A stretch of DNA of 15,596 nt, taken from positions 1 to 15,596 of the forward strand of contig VGJH01000008.1 in the NCBI GenBank assembly GCA_016867505.1, read 5' to 3'. The position numbers and the translations under genes are program-made. Under the pieces are notes generated by a model. That model searched no databases. It was given only the letters and a program-made list of their open reading frames with translations, and had not been told where the DNA came from. This document shows, piece by piece, positions 1 through 7,866 of this stretch (its first letter is position 1; each line of letters begins with the position of its first letter). The stretch is from Candidatus Bathyarchaeota archaeon (lineage in GTDB: Archaea; Thermoproteota; Bathyarchaeia; TCS64).

Positions 1-1
1 A

Positions 2-2143
2 AAAAACGTGATTGTGTTAACTGGATCCAGAGTTCGCTTAGAATCTCCTTTAAAGAAAACAATGGAATCAGCAGGATTAGATCCCAACTTATTAGTAATG
101 ACAAATATACGTGAACAATCTGCGTTGGTTCATGATTATGATGAGGCAACTGAAAAAGCTAAAACTCTTTTAAGAGTTTCTTTGGCGAAAGCAAATAAAG
201 TGACTCCTCTTGAACGAAAAGTAATTCAGAGATTCAATGAAGTCTTAATCATAGGTGGAGGAGTCTCTGGGATTCATGCAGCTCTTGATCTTGCTAAACT
301 TGGCATTATGGTTCACCTTGTTGAAAAGGAACCAACAATTGGAGGGTTGATGCCTCTCCTCGGAAAAACATTCCCAGAAGACAGTTGTGCGATATGTATC
401 GGTGGCCCAAAGATGGCAGATGTTGGAAATGAGCCCAACATCGAAGTATTGGATTACAGTGAAGTTGAAGCAATAATCGGGTTACCAGTTGGGTACCGTG
501 TTCATATAAAAAGAAATCCTCGCTATATTGATCCTGAGAAATGTGTTGCTTGTGGTCAGTGTAGTGAACGTTGCCCAGTTTCGGTTTTAGATGAATTTAA
601 TGGAGGAATAAGTAAAAGAAAAGCAGCTTATATTCCATATTCAAATTCTATACCAAGAAAACATCTCATCGATTCTGAATCCTGTCTTTACCTAACAAAA
701 GGAAGTTGTCGCTTATGTGAACGTGTTTGCCCTAACCAAGCAATAGACTTCAGCCAAAAGATCACGTACAAAGACATCTATGTTGGTTCAATAATTGTTG
801 CTACTGGGGTTGAAAACTTTGATCCTAAACCATATCCCAAATTTGGCATACAATATGCTAATGTCATTGACCAGTTCCAGTTAGCACGATACCTTGATGG
901 TGAAGGACCTACATCAGGTATACTTACAAGGCCAAGTGATGGAAAGAAACCTGAAAAGATTGTAATGATTCAATGTGCTGGTTCTCGTGACCCTGAAATT
1001 AATCCGTATTGTAGCAGGTACTGTTGTATGGCTGCCATGAAGCATGCCCAAGAGATTAAACTACATCAAGGTGGAAATATCGATATCACTATACTCTTCA
1101 AAGATATCCGAGCTGGAGGAAAATATTATGAAGAGTTTTATAATAGTGTAAAAAACCTTGGAATAAATTTCATTTACGGTAATTTTAATGTAGTAAAAGA
1201 AGTTAATGATCGTCTAATTGTTGAATATACGGATGGTCAAGGGAAAAATAAGACATTACAGAGTGATATGATTGTTCTATCTACAGGTATGGTTCCAAGC
1301 ACTGGAACCAAAAACTTGGCAGAAAAACTAGGTTTAGAGATAGATAAGTATGGTTTTTACAACGAGGTTGATATCAAGGTTGCTAGCACGGTGACTAAAA
1401 ATCCAGGAATATTCATTGCAGGAGCTTGTCACGCACCTAAAGATATCCCTGAATCAGTGTCACAAGCTAATGCAGCTGCAGCTATGGCTAGTCTATTTCT
1501 AATGCGTGAAGTTGATGCCTCTAAACCAATTTTAACCCCCACAGTAAACGCTGATGCATGTGGTAGGTGTGGAGTATGTGTTAATGCCTGCCCATACAAA
1601 GCAATTTCAATGCCTGTTGAAGGACCAGTTAGATTTGATGATATACTCTGCCAGAGCTGTGGTCTATGCATTTCAAGTTGCCCAACGAAAGCTCTTGAAA
1701 ACCCTAACTTCGGTTTTGAACTAATTATGGACCAAGTTAAAGCAGCGATTAATGGTTCCGACTCCTCAAAAATAATTGGATTTGCATGCAATGACTGTGG
1801 GTATAGACTTTTAGATGCTGCTGGTTTCTATGGATCAAAATATTCTGCTGCGTTTACTCCTATCTATGTTCCATGTATGAGTGTTGTGAGTTTAAGGCAT
1901 ATTTTAGGTGCATTAGAACTTGGTGCAAAAGGGATTATGTTAATTGGATGTATTAAAGATCGGTGTCATTATCAGAAAGGCGTTGATCATGCTGATGCTC
2001 AGTTAAAGATTCTGGAAAATATGTACTCATACTATGGGAAACCAATGCCTATTAGAGTTTTAAAGAGCTGTGGCTCAATGCTTGAACAATTTTTAACAGA
2101 ATTGGGTTCTCTGACTTCACAAATTTTGGAGGTGAGACCATGA
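2..2143 (+). CDS. hdrA: HdrA-MvhD fusion protein, first copy (5' end outside window)
   Basis: Heterodisulfide-reductase-type subunit A, the FAD/Fe-S subunit that carries out flavin-based electron bifurcation in cytosolic Hdr complexes. The reading frame is open from base 2. Its first codons align with residues about 66 onward of the next gene, so roughly 65 N-terminal residues lie upstream and the GTG at 8 is probably not the start. Counting from that GTG, the domains are: an FAD site (GGGVSG, 83-88); a Cys loop (SCAIC, 126-130); an inserted ferredoxin with Cys 179/182/185/189 and 226/234/237/241; the family motif around CAGSRDPE with CC at 339-340; and a C-terminal 2x[4Fe-4S] ferredoxin (518-528, 548-558). 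An MvhD-like domain follows (about 588-690; Cys 594, 597, 623, 648, 653). The stop overlaps the next start (ATGA), which implies a co-translated pair. No HdrB or HdrC is visible; they could lie upstream. The family call is firm, but the physiological partner is unknown. Confidence 0.93.
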   Translation, partial: KNVIVLTGSRVRLESPLKKTMESAGLDPNLLVMTNIREQSALVHDYDEATEKAKTLLRVSLAKANKVTPLERKVIQRFNEVLIIGGGVSGIHAALDLAKLGIMVHLVEKEPTIGGLMPLLGKTFPEDSCAICIGGPKMADVGNEPNIEVLDYSEVEAIIGLPVGYRVHIKRNPRYIDPEKCVACGQCSERCPVSVLDEFNGGISKRKAAYIPYSNSIPRKHLIDSESCLYLTKGSCRLCERVCPNQAIDFSQKITYKDIYVGSIIVATGVENFDPKPYPKFGIQYANVIDQFQLARYLDGEGPTSGILTRPSDGKKPEKIVMIQCAGSRDPEINPYCSRYCCMAAMKHAQEIKLHQGGNIDITILFKDIRAGGKYYEEFYNSVKNLGINFIYGNFNVVKEVNDRLIVEYTDGQGKNKTLQSDMIVLSTGMVPSTGTKNLAEKLGLEIDKYGFYNEVDIKVASTVTKNPGIFIAGACHAPKDIPESVSQANAAAAMASLFLMREVDASKPILTPTVNADACGRCGVCVNACPYKAISMPVEGPVRFDDILCQSCGLCISSCPTKALENPNFGFELIMDQVKAAINGSDSSKIIGFACNDCGYRLLDAAGFYGSKYSAAFTPIYVPCMSVVSLRHILGALELGAKGIMLIGCIKDRCHYQKGVDHADAQLKILENMYSYYGKPMPIRVLKSCGSMLEQFLTELGSLTSQILEVRP
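2128..2135 (+). promoter_or_regulatory. Strong Shine-Dalgarno for second hdrA
   Basis: GGAGGTGA, a full match to the complement of a typical archaeal 16S 3' end, sits 4 nt upstream of the ATG at 2140. It fixes the start and supports translational coupling of the two HdrA proteins. Confidence 0.85.
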
Positions 2144-4545
2144 GTTCAAAAGATGATTTTCGTATAGGCGTTTTTGTTTGTAGATGTGGGTTAAATGTTG
2201 CTAAAAGTGTTGACACAACTTCTTTAGTTGAATATTCATCTAAGCTTTCTGGTGTTGTTTATGCAGAAGAAAGTGAGTTTGCGTGCAGTGAAATTGGTTT
2301 AAAAAGAATTAGTGAGGCTATAAGGGATAACAAAATTAACCGAGTAGTTATTGCTGGATGTTCACCTTGGTTGCATGAACAAACTTTCCAACGTATGATG
2401 GAGCGAGTTAAACTTAATCGATATTTGCTTGAGATAGCTAATATTCGAGAACAGGTAGCATTCATTTATCCTAACCAAATCTTAAAAGCTACTGAAAAAG
2501 CAAAATTGATCATTAATGCTGCTGTTGAAAGAGTTAAAACTCTTGAAGAAATAGGCAAAGCAAAGGTCCCAATACAAAAATCTATTCTAGTTATTGGAGG
2601 AGGTATTGCAGGGGTAGAAGCAGCTAAACGACTTGGAGATTTAGGAATCGAAGCATACTTGATTGAACGCACACCATTCCTTGGAGGTCATGCACTTCAA
2701 CTTGGATCAGTGTTCTCAACAGAAGATTGTGGAACCTGTGTCTCACCATGTGATAATGAGCTTCATAGGAGATGCTTCTATAGGAACTCTATCACCTATC
2801 ATCCTTATGTCAACATATTAACCTCAACTGAATTGAAGCAACTTACTGGACATATCGGCGATTACAAGGCTACCTTAACAATGAAACCTCGTGGAGTTAA
2901 CCAAGAACTTTGTATGGGGTGTGGTAAATGTGAAGAAGTTTGCCCAGTAGAAATACCTGATTCATTTAATTTTGGATGGAGTAAACGTAAGGCAATTTAT
3001 ATTTTAAGTGATCAAGCGCTCCCAAGAATTTACTCAATTGATCCTGGTAACTGTATAAAATGTAATAAATGTAGTGATATATGTCCTGTTAAAGCTATTG
3101 ATCTACAAGAAGAAACACGCGAAATCGCTATTAATGTTGGCGCTGTGATTGTTACAACTGGATTCGAATCATTTAATCCAAAAGGACTCTATTCTTATGG
3201 TGAAAATCCGAATGTAATTACACAGCTTCAATTAGCTAGAATGCTTGATATGACTGGACCAACTAAAGGAAAAGTCATTCGACCTAGTGATGAAGTTGAA
3301 CCAAAACGTATTGCCATGATCCAGTGTGTTGGATCAAGGGATCCTAAAATTCATGAATACTGTAGTAAAATTTGTTGTGGAATCGCTGTTAAACATGCAA
3401 CAGACATTATGGAACGTTACCCTGAGGCAGGTATAGCCATAATAAACAAGGACATACGATTAACTGGGAAGCATTATGAAGACTATTATTATCGAGCAAA
3501 AGATTTAGGAGTTAGGATGTTACGTGGCGAAGTCGAACAAGTCGTTAAAACTGAAAATAATGACATAAGACTTGAACTTAAAGACGAATTTGGTGAACAT
3601 GTGCATCTTTACGTTGATATGGTCGTATTATCTACTGGACTTGAGCCATCAAAAGGAACAGCTGAACTTGCCGAAAAACTTCGAATTCCTCTATCAATGG
3701 ATGGCTTTTTCGCTGAACGCGGTCCAAAATTAGAACCCTTAGATACCGTTGTCGATGGGATCTTTATCGCTGGGGCATGTCATGGACCTAAAGATATCCA
3801 GGAAAGTCTAGTTCAAGCTCTAGGTGCAACTGGTAGAGTAGCTAGTTTACTTGTTAAAGGTAATATGGAGATTGACTTAGCGAAAGCATGGGTTGATGAG
3901 GAAAAATGTGTTGGATGTGGTGCATGTGCTTCAATTTGTCCCTTTAAAGCAATTGATTGGAGTGCATTTGGAGAACCAAAAATTATTGAAGCTGCTTGTG
4001 AAGGATGCGGAATCTGTGCAGCAGTATGTCCTGTATCTGCAATGCAATTAAGACACTACAAAGATGATCAACTTATACCAAAAATCAAAGCAATTATGAC
4101 GCCAAAATGGATAAGTGAAGAAAAGAAAGATGAACCAGTAATAATTGCATTCGCTTGTCAATGGTGTAGTTATGCAGCAGCTGATGCAGCTGGAAATATG
4201 GGGCTTGAATATCCCGAAAACATCAGAATAATTCGAGTTCCCTGCACAGGAAGAATTGATGCATTACACATATTATCAGCATTCAAAAATGGAGCTGACG
4301 GAGTAATTATCAGTGGATGTTTGCCTACACAATGTAACTACTTAACCGGAAATCTTGAAGCAATTGATCGTGTAGATATTATGAAAAAGACACTAGATAC
4401 TCTAAATATTAGCAGTGATAGGCTTGAAACTATTTTCACTTCAGCATGCATGCCCACATGGTTAGTTGCCTTGTTCACTGATTTCACTGAAAAGATTAAA
4501 AAAATGAATGAGACAAAAAAAATTAAGGTTGAACTTATTCCCTAA
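2140..4545 (+). CDS. hdrA: HdrA-MvhD fusion protein, second copy (complete)
   Basis: A complete 801-residue HdrA paralogue with a C-terminal MvhD domain. HdrA carries the bifurcating FAD; MvhD normally hands electrons from a hydrogenase or formate dehydrogenase to HdrA through a [2Fe-2S] cluster. Visible domains: N-terminal cysteines 14, 16, 49 and 74 (likely one [4Fe-4S]); FAD site GGGIAG 153-158; an unusual four-Cys loop at 197-212; inserted ferredoxin CMGCGKC 258-268 and CIKCNKC 305-315; QCVGSRDP near 395-402; C-terminal ferredoxin clusters 590-600 and 620-630; MvhD domain about 666-740 with CQWCSY (673-676), PCTGR (702) and GC(x4)CNY (727, 732). The start is well supported: GGAGGTGA at 2128-2135 lies 4 nt before the ATG, which overlaps the upstream stop. 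The gene ends 15 bp before a convergent small gene, so the operon stops here. Its cofactor loops differ from those of the first copy, which suggests the two form a functional pair, possibly a heterodimer. Confidence 0.95.
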   Translation: MSSKDDFRIGVFVCRCGLNVAKSVDTTSLVEYSSKLSGVVYAEESEFACSEIGLKRISEAIRDNKINRVVIAGCSPWLHEQTFQRMMERVKLNRYLLEIANIREQVAFIYPNQILKATEKAKLIINAAVERVKTLEEIGKAKVPIQKSILVIGGGIAGVEAAKRLGDLGIEAYLIERTPFLGGHALQLGSVFSTEDCGTCVSPCDNELHRRCFYRNSITYHPYVNILTSTELKQLTGHIGDYKATLTMKPRGVNQELCMGCGKCEEVCPVEIPDSFNFGWSKRKAIYILSDQALPRIYSIDPGNCIKCNKCSDICPVKAIDLQEETREIAINVGAVIVTTGFESFNPKGLYSYGENPNVITQLQLARMLDMTGPTKGKVIRPSDEVEPKRIAMIQCVGSRDPKIHEYCSKICCGIAVKHATDIMERYPEAGIAIINKDIRLTGKHYEDYYYRAKDLGVRMLRGEVEQVVKTENNDIRLELKDEFGEHVHLYVDMVVLSTGLEPSKGTAELAEKLRIPLSMDGFFAERGPKLEPLDTVVDGIFIAGACHGPKDIQESLVQALGATGRVASLLVKGNMEIDLAKAWVDEEKCVGCGACASICPFKAIDWSAFGEPKIIEAACEGCGICAAVCPVSAMQLRHYKDDQLIPKIKAIMTPKWISEEKKDEPVIIAFACQWCSYAAADAAGNMGLEYPENIRIIRVPCTGRIDALHILSAFKNGADGVIISGCLPTQCNYLTGNLEAIDRVDIMKKTLDTLNISSDRLETIFTSACMPTWLVALFTDFTEKIKKMNETKKIKVELIP

Positions 4546-4561
4546 TTTTAAAACTAAAATT
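4544..4561. terminator. Candidate bidirectional terminator between convergent genes
   Basis: A perfect 7-bp inverted repeat (AATTTTA / TAAAATT, loop AAAC) fills the short gap between the convergent second hdrA gene and the first small RAM gene. It includes parts of both stop codons. Its position suits termination for both strands, but the stem is pure A/T and weak, so this is tentative. Confidence 0.3.
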
Positions 4562-4800
4562 TAATCAGATATTAAGCAAGTTAATGTTGATACAACACCA
4601 GACATGTTTCTAATGTCAACAACTGTACGTTTTATTCCCATTGTTGTCGAATCTTCACATAGTGTGTAGATATCATAAGGCCCATAAATTAAATTCGTTT
4701 CAACGACTTTGGGATGGGCTTTTAGTTTCTTATATAATTCTGAGTCTGAGGGCGATCTCGTTTTGATAAGAATCAGAGCACGTTCCAGTAAAATCACCAA
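4561..4800 (-). CDS. Stand-alone Lrp/AsnC ligand-binding (RAM) protein 1
   Basis: A protein of about 79 residues made only of the RAM/AsnC effector-binding domain, with no helix-turn-helix. The sequence shows the family core: a beta-strand ERALILIK near the N-terminus, GPYDIY in the middle (41-46), and VVSTLTCLI at the C-terminus. Stand-alone RAM proteins (demi-FFRPs) are known in archaea; they assemble into oligomers, bind small effectors such as amino acids, and may co-assemble with full-length Lrp regulators. There is no ATG start: TTG at 4800 or GTG at 4797 are the likely starts, and a TATA-like box at 4819-4828 lies about 25 bp upstream, so the transcript may be leaderless. A GGTGAT about 4 nt before a CTG at 4788 is a less likely alternative. 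The gene is transcribed divergently from RAM protein 2. The effector is unknown. Confidence 0.82.
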   Translation of the reverse strand: MVILLERALILIKTRSPSDSELYKKLKAHPKVVETNLIYGPYDIYTLCEDSTTMGIKRTVVDIRNMSGVVSTLTCLISD

Positions 4801-4818
4801 ATGATATGTACAATAAAT

Positions 4819-4828
4819 AATATAAATA
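4819..4828 (-). promoter_or_regulatory. TATA-like box for RAM gene 1
   Basis: Reads TATTTATATT on the minus strand. Its centre is about 24 bp from the proposed TTG start, the spacing expected for an archaeal leaderless transcript. The surroundings are AT-rich, so confidence is limited. Confidence 0.45.
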
Positions 4829-4970
4829 CATTTCCAGCGAGTTTTATATTCTATGCAACACTTCTACATTTGATAATTTTAAACGATTTTTTCATATTCA
4901 AATAAACAATAAAACGTAAATTTTCAATTCGTTATGCAAATATATTTTTAACTGGATAACTTTAAATTAA

Positions 4971-4979
4971 CTTATAATT
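4971..4979 (+). promoter_or_regulatory. TATA-like box for RAM gene 2
   Basis: CTTATAATT lies about 24 bp before the ATG at 4998, again consistent with a leaderless transcript. A second AT-rich stretch at 4961-4970 would instead fit the ATG at 4989. Both promoters of the divergent pair share the 188-bp gap 4801-4988, in which no other gene is visible. Confidence 0.4.
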
Positions 4980-4988
4980 AGTTATTAA

Positions 4989-5228
4989 ATGATTGTTATG
5001 GAACAAGCCCTGATTTTAGTTGTTTTAGGTGCAACATTTAAACGCGAAAATATTGACAAAATCAGAGCAGTCTCTGGTGTGACTACAGCTCATTTTCTAT
5101 ATGGTCCATATGACATGTATATTATGATTCAATCAGATAACCGAAGTTCATTGAGAGAAGTTGTTGTGAAGATTCGAGAAGTTGAAGGTATAAAATCTAC
5201 AATAACATGCAACATTATTCCTCAATAA
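4989..5228 (+). CDS. Stand-alone Lrp/AsnC ligand-binding (RAM) protein 2
   Basis: A 79-residue RAM-domain protein without a DNA-binding domain. Its landmarks match the two neighbours: EQALIL at the N-terminus, GPYDMY (39-44), a KIREVEG turn, and STITCNI near the end. The outermost ATG (4989) is used here. The ATG at 4998 is equally plausible, since it aligns exactly with the forced TTG start of RAM protein 3 and lies about 24 bp after a TATA-like box. By family it should be a small cytoplasmic oligomer that binds an amino acid or similar effector; its partner could be a full-length Lrp-type regulator or one of the adjacent RAM proteins. It faces RAM gene 3 tail to tail across 24 bp of T-rich DNA. 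Sequence similarity to the other two is clear but well short of identity, so this is not a recent duplication. Confidence 0.83.
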   Translation: MIVMEQALILVVLGATFKRENIDKIRAVSGVTTAHFLYGPYDMYIMIQSDNRSSLREVVVKIREVEGIKSTITCNIIPQ

Positions 5229-5252
5229 AAATAAAAAATTTTATAATGCTTT
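5229..5252. terminator. T-rich convergent termination zone
   Basis: A 24-bp gap between the convergent RAM genes 2 and 3. On the minus strand it contains runs of six and five T, and on the plus strand a run of five T. This matches the oligo-T signals archaeal RNA polymerase uses to terminate. Confidence 0.45.
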
Positions 5253-5489
5253 TTAACTTACAATGAGTAAAGTAGTTGTAGAAATTACTGATGGATACCC
5301 TCTAATATCCATGACTAGTTTTGTCATTTCTAAAGATTTCGCGACTTCTGCAATTAAGTAAATGTCATACTCTCCAAAAGTCATACCTGACTCCTTAACT
5401 TCAGGTTTCTCTTTTAACCTGCCAAGAACTTCTTCGATGCAATCTTCTCCAAGGCACTCAATTTTAAGAAGGATCAGAGCTTTTTCCAA
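5253..5489 (-). CDS. Stand-alone Lrp/AsnC ligand-binding (RAM) protein 3
   Basis: A 78-residue stand-alone RAM domain with EKALILLK at the N-terminus, GEYDIY (39-44), MDIRGYPSV, and STTTLLIV at the end. No helix-turn-helix precedes it. An in-frame TGA lies two codons upstream of the TTG at 5489, so TTG is the earliest possible start, and the resulting N-terminus aligns with its two neighbours. It follows nfnB on the same strand with a gap of about 50 bp. That gap holds a TATA-like GTTAAATACAT on the minus strand (about 5516-5526), so it may be read from its own promoter, together with nfnAB, or both. Placement after glutamate and NADPH metabolism genes suggests an amino-acid or redox effector, but that is inference. 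Confidence 0.83.
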   Translation of the reverse strand: MEKALILLKIECLGEDCIEEVLGRLKEKPEVKESGMTFGEYDIYLIAEVAKSLEMTKLVMDIRGYPSVISTTTLLIVS

Positions 5490-5540
5490 TTGGGATCAAT
5501 ACTAGTAAAGATTCTATGTATTTAACATTATCAGATAAAA

Positions 5541-6944
5541 TTATTGTGAAGAGCCAATTTTTGATAAAATGTATTGATGCATCGATTTTGCTGCAATCCT
5601 TCCAGCTCCCATAGCGCTAATTACAGTCGCTGCACCGCTCACAACATCACCACCAGCGAATACTCCTGGAATTTTCGTCTCCATTGTGTTCTCATTAACA
5701 ACAATAGTACCATGCCTTGTAGCCTCTAAGCCTTCAGTAGTTTGTTGGATAATTGGATTAGGAGATTGACCAATAGCTATAATTGCTGTATCAAGTTCGA
5801 TCATAAATTCGCTTCTTGATATTGGTTCTGGATGCCTTCTCCCACTCGAATCTGGTTCACTAAGTTTCATGTGTATGCATTCAACTTTCTCCAAATATCC
5901 TCTTGAATTACCAATGAACCTGATTGGGTTTGTTAGGAATTCGAAGTGTATTCCTTCCTCTTCAGCATTCTCTACCTCTTCTATTCTAGCGGGCATCTCA
6001 TCACGGCTTCTTCTATATATGATGTAAGAACGTTCTGCACCAAGGCGTAGAGCACAACGAGCTGAATCCATGGCGACATTTCCCGCTCCTATAACACCAA
6101 CTTTTTTACCAACTCTAATTGGTGTGTCATACTCTGGGAATTTATATGCCTTCATTAGATTTGTACGTATGAGAAATTCATTAGCTGAGTAAACACCTTT
6201 CAAATTTTCTCCTGGAATTAGTAAAAAGTTGGGTAAACCAGCCCCTGAGCCAATAAAAATTGAATCGTATCCTTCATTAAATATTTCTTGAATCGTCGCT
6301 AGCATTCCAACAGTAGAATCTAATCTAATTTCTACCCCTAAACTTTTAATGTACTCAACTTCATTTTGGACAATTGCTTTTGGGAGCCTGAATTCAGGAA
6401 TCCCGTACATTAAAACCCCACCAGCAATATGAAGACTTTCAAATATGGTTACTTTATGACCCAATTTCGCTAGATCTGCAGCAACTGTTAATCCCGCAGG
6501 CCCTGTGCCAACAACAGCAGCTTTTCCACCAGTATGAGGGATTTCTTGGTTTTGAATTGTCGAATATTTACGTTCATAATCAGAAGCAAATCTTTCTAAT
6601 CTACCAATAGCTATTGGGTCTCCTCTTATTCCCAAGATACAATTTTTTTGGCATTGATCTTCTTGTGGGCATACCCTTCCACAGATAGCAGGTAAAGCAT
6701 TTTTTTCCTTAATTTTTTTAGCAGCCTCAAGATAGTTACCCTCTTTCACTAATTTAATGAATTCAGGTATTGGTACTTCTACTGGACATCCTTTTACACA
6801 TTGAGGTTTAGGGCAGTTTAGACATCTTGAGGCTTCCTCAAGAGCCATTTCAGTTGAATAGCCAGTTGCTACTTCATCAAAATTTTTTATCCTACTACTT
6901 GGATCTTGCCTAGGCATTTCTATTTGACTTTTTTTTGCTACCAT
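5541..6944 (-). CDS. nfnB: NADH-dependent ferredoxin:NADP+ oxidoreductase, large subunit
   Basis: The NADPH-binding, bifurcating-FAD subunit of NfnAB, a soluble complex that couples NADPH, NADH and ferredoxin by flavin-based electron bifurcation. Length (467 aa) matches known large subunits. Visible parts: an N-terminal segment FDEVATGYS leading to SRCLNC, with Cys 41/44/49/53 and further Cys 88, 92, 98, 102 (two [4Fe-4S] sites); FAD motif GTGPAG (146-151); second dinucleotide motif GAGNVAMDSA (286-295); and YRRSRDEMPA (310-319), whose Arg pair in this family binds the NADPH 2'-phosphate. The ATG at 6944 lies 6 nt after the nfnA stop, with a GGAAGG stretch as a weak ribosome site. The closest alternative is a glutamate synthase small subunit (GltD), but no gltB is present and the adjacent nfnA decides the call. 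Confidence 0.92.
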   Translation of the reverse strand: MVAKKSQIEMPRQDPSSRIKNFDEVATGYSTEMALEEASRCLNCPKPQCVKGCPVEVPIPEFIKLVKEGNYLEAAKKIKEKNALPAICGRVCPQEDQCQKNCILGIRGDPIAIGRLERFASDYERKYSTIQNQEIPHTGGKAAVVGTGPAGLTVAADLAKLGHKVTIFESLHIAGGVLMYGIPEFRLPKAIVQNEVEYIKSLGVEIRLDSTVGMLATIQEIFNEGYDSIFIGSGAGLPNFLLIPGENLKGVYSANEFLIRTNLMKAYKFPEYDTPIRVGKKVGVIGAGNVAMDSARCALRLGAERSYIIYRRSRDEMPARIEEVENAEEEGIHFEFLTNPIRFIGNSRGYLEKVECIHMKLSEPDSSGRRHPEPISRSEFMIELDTAIIAIGQSPNPIIQQTTEGLEATRHGTIVVNENTMETKIPGVFAGGDVVSGAATVISAMGAGRIAAKSMHQYILSKIGSSQ

Positions 6945-6950
6945 TTTTTT

Positions 6951-7766
6951 TTACCTTCCATCATAAAGTACCATAGCGATTTTCTCATTCGGGTTATAGA
7001 ATCTCATTCTAGAAATTAATTCATCAAAATCTACTTGATGTCCATCAAAATCTGGGCCGTGTACACATGCAAACCTTGTTGTGTTCCCTATGGTCACCCT
7101 ACATGCGCCACACATTCCAGTTCCATCAACCATAATGGGGAATAAGTTAACTGTTGTTGGAATGTGATAATTATTTGTCATTTCTGAAACAATTTTCTGC
7201 ATACTAGTAGGACCAATTGTGAAAACATGATCAAATTTGTTTTCTTTTAAGATATCTGAAAGAAAATCTATACCTAAATAACCTTCTGATCCATCATCAG
7301 TAGCTAAGTAGGTTTTATTGGAAACTTTTTTAATTTCATCGACTAGAATCAAATGATCCTTATTCCTTGCACCAACTATAGTAATAATTTCATTTCCCGC
7401 ATTTTTTAATGCTCTAAGCTGTAAGAGAAGAGCACCAACCATAACTCCTCCTCCCACACACAAAATTTTACCATAATTTTTGATCTTAGTTGGATTCCCA
7501 AGTGGTCCTGCTAGATTTAAGATAGATTCTCCTACTTTCATTTTTCCTAATAAGCTACTTGATTTACCAACTTCAGCATATATTAGTGTAAGTGTTCCCT
7601 TTACTGGATTGGAATCAGCAATAGTAATAGGGAACCTTTCTCCTTTCTCATGAATTCTAATAATCACGAATTGACCTGGTTTTGTTTTTTTAACAACAGC
7701 TGGTGCAGATACTTCAATTAATTTAACATTATGCGATAGTGTTTCCTTATGAACAATTTCGTACAT
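6951..7766 (-). CDS. nfnA: NADH-dependent ferredoxin:NADP+ oxidoreductase, small subunit
   Basis: The NAD(H)-binding FAD subunit of NfnAB, a ferredoxin-NADP-reductase-fold protein of 271 residues (the usual family size). It shows the flavin-binding motif RFPITIAD (44-51), a nucleotide-binding glycine motif GGGVMVGA (105-112), and a C-terminal [2Fe-2S] site with DGTGMCGAC (214-222) and RFACVHGP (Cys 234). In characterised NfnA the cluster has one aspartate and three cysteine ligands; Asp 214 with Cys 219, 222 and 234 fits that pattern. It is first in a two-gene unit with nfnB. The ATG at 7766 has no clear ribosome site, but a TATA-like ATAGTATC region at about 7790-7801 is close enough for a very short leader. 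Related DHOD electron-transfer subunits (PyrK) share the fold, but the nfnB partner favours NfnA. Confidence 0.92.
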   Translation of the reverse strand: MYEIVHKETLSHNVKLIEVSAPAVVKKTKPGQFVIIRIHEKGERFPITIADSNPVKGTLTLIYAEVGKSSSLLGKMKVGESILNLAGPLGNPTKIKNYGKILCVGGGVMVGALLLQLRALKNAGNEIITIVGARNKDHLILVDEIKKVSNKTYLATDDGSEGYLGIDFLSDILKENKFDHVFTIGPTSMQKIVSEMTNNYHIPTTVNLFPIMVDGTGMCGACRVTIGNTTRFACVHGPDFDGHQVDFDELISRMRFYNPNEKIAMVLYDGR

Positions 7767-7770
7767 TAAG

Positions 7771-7795
7771 GTATCACAGTAATTATGATTGATAC
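7771..7795. promoter_or_regulatory. Inverted repeat in the nfnA promoter
   Basis: GTATCA at 7771-7776 and TGATAC at 7790-7795 form a perfect 6-bp inverted repeat with a 13-bp spacer. It lies between the start codon and the TATA-like box of nfnA, partly overlapping the latter. The position suits a repressor operator. The regulator is unknown. Confidence 0.35.
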
Positions 7796-7866
7796 TATAA
7801 AAATCTGTACATTCTATAATTACTATGCTTATTAAGAAAATTAACTAATAGCATATTTTTTTCTAT

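Noticed and set aside
4561..5489. Full-length Lrp/AsnC transcription regulators
   Set aside because: Each frame is too short for a helix-turn-helix, and in the third an in-frame stop lies two codons upstream of its start.
5541..6944. Annotation as glutamate synthase small subunit (gltD)
   Set aside because: Similarity is real because the families are homologous, but no gltB is present and the gene directly follows an NfnA-type subunit.
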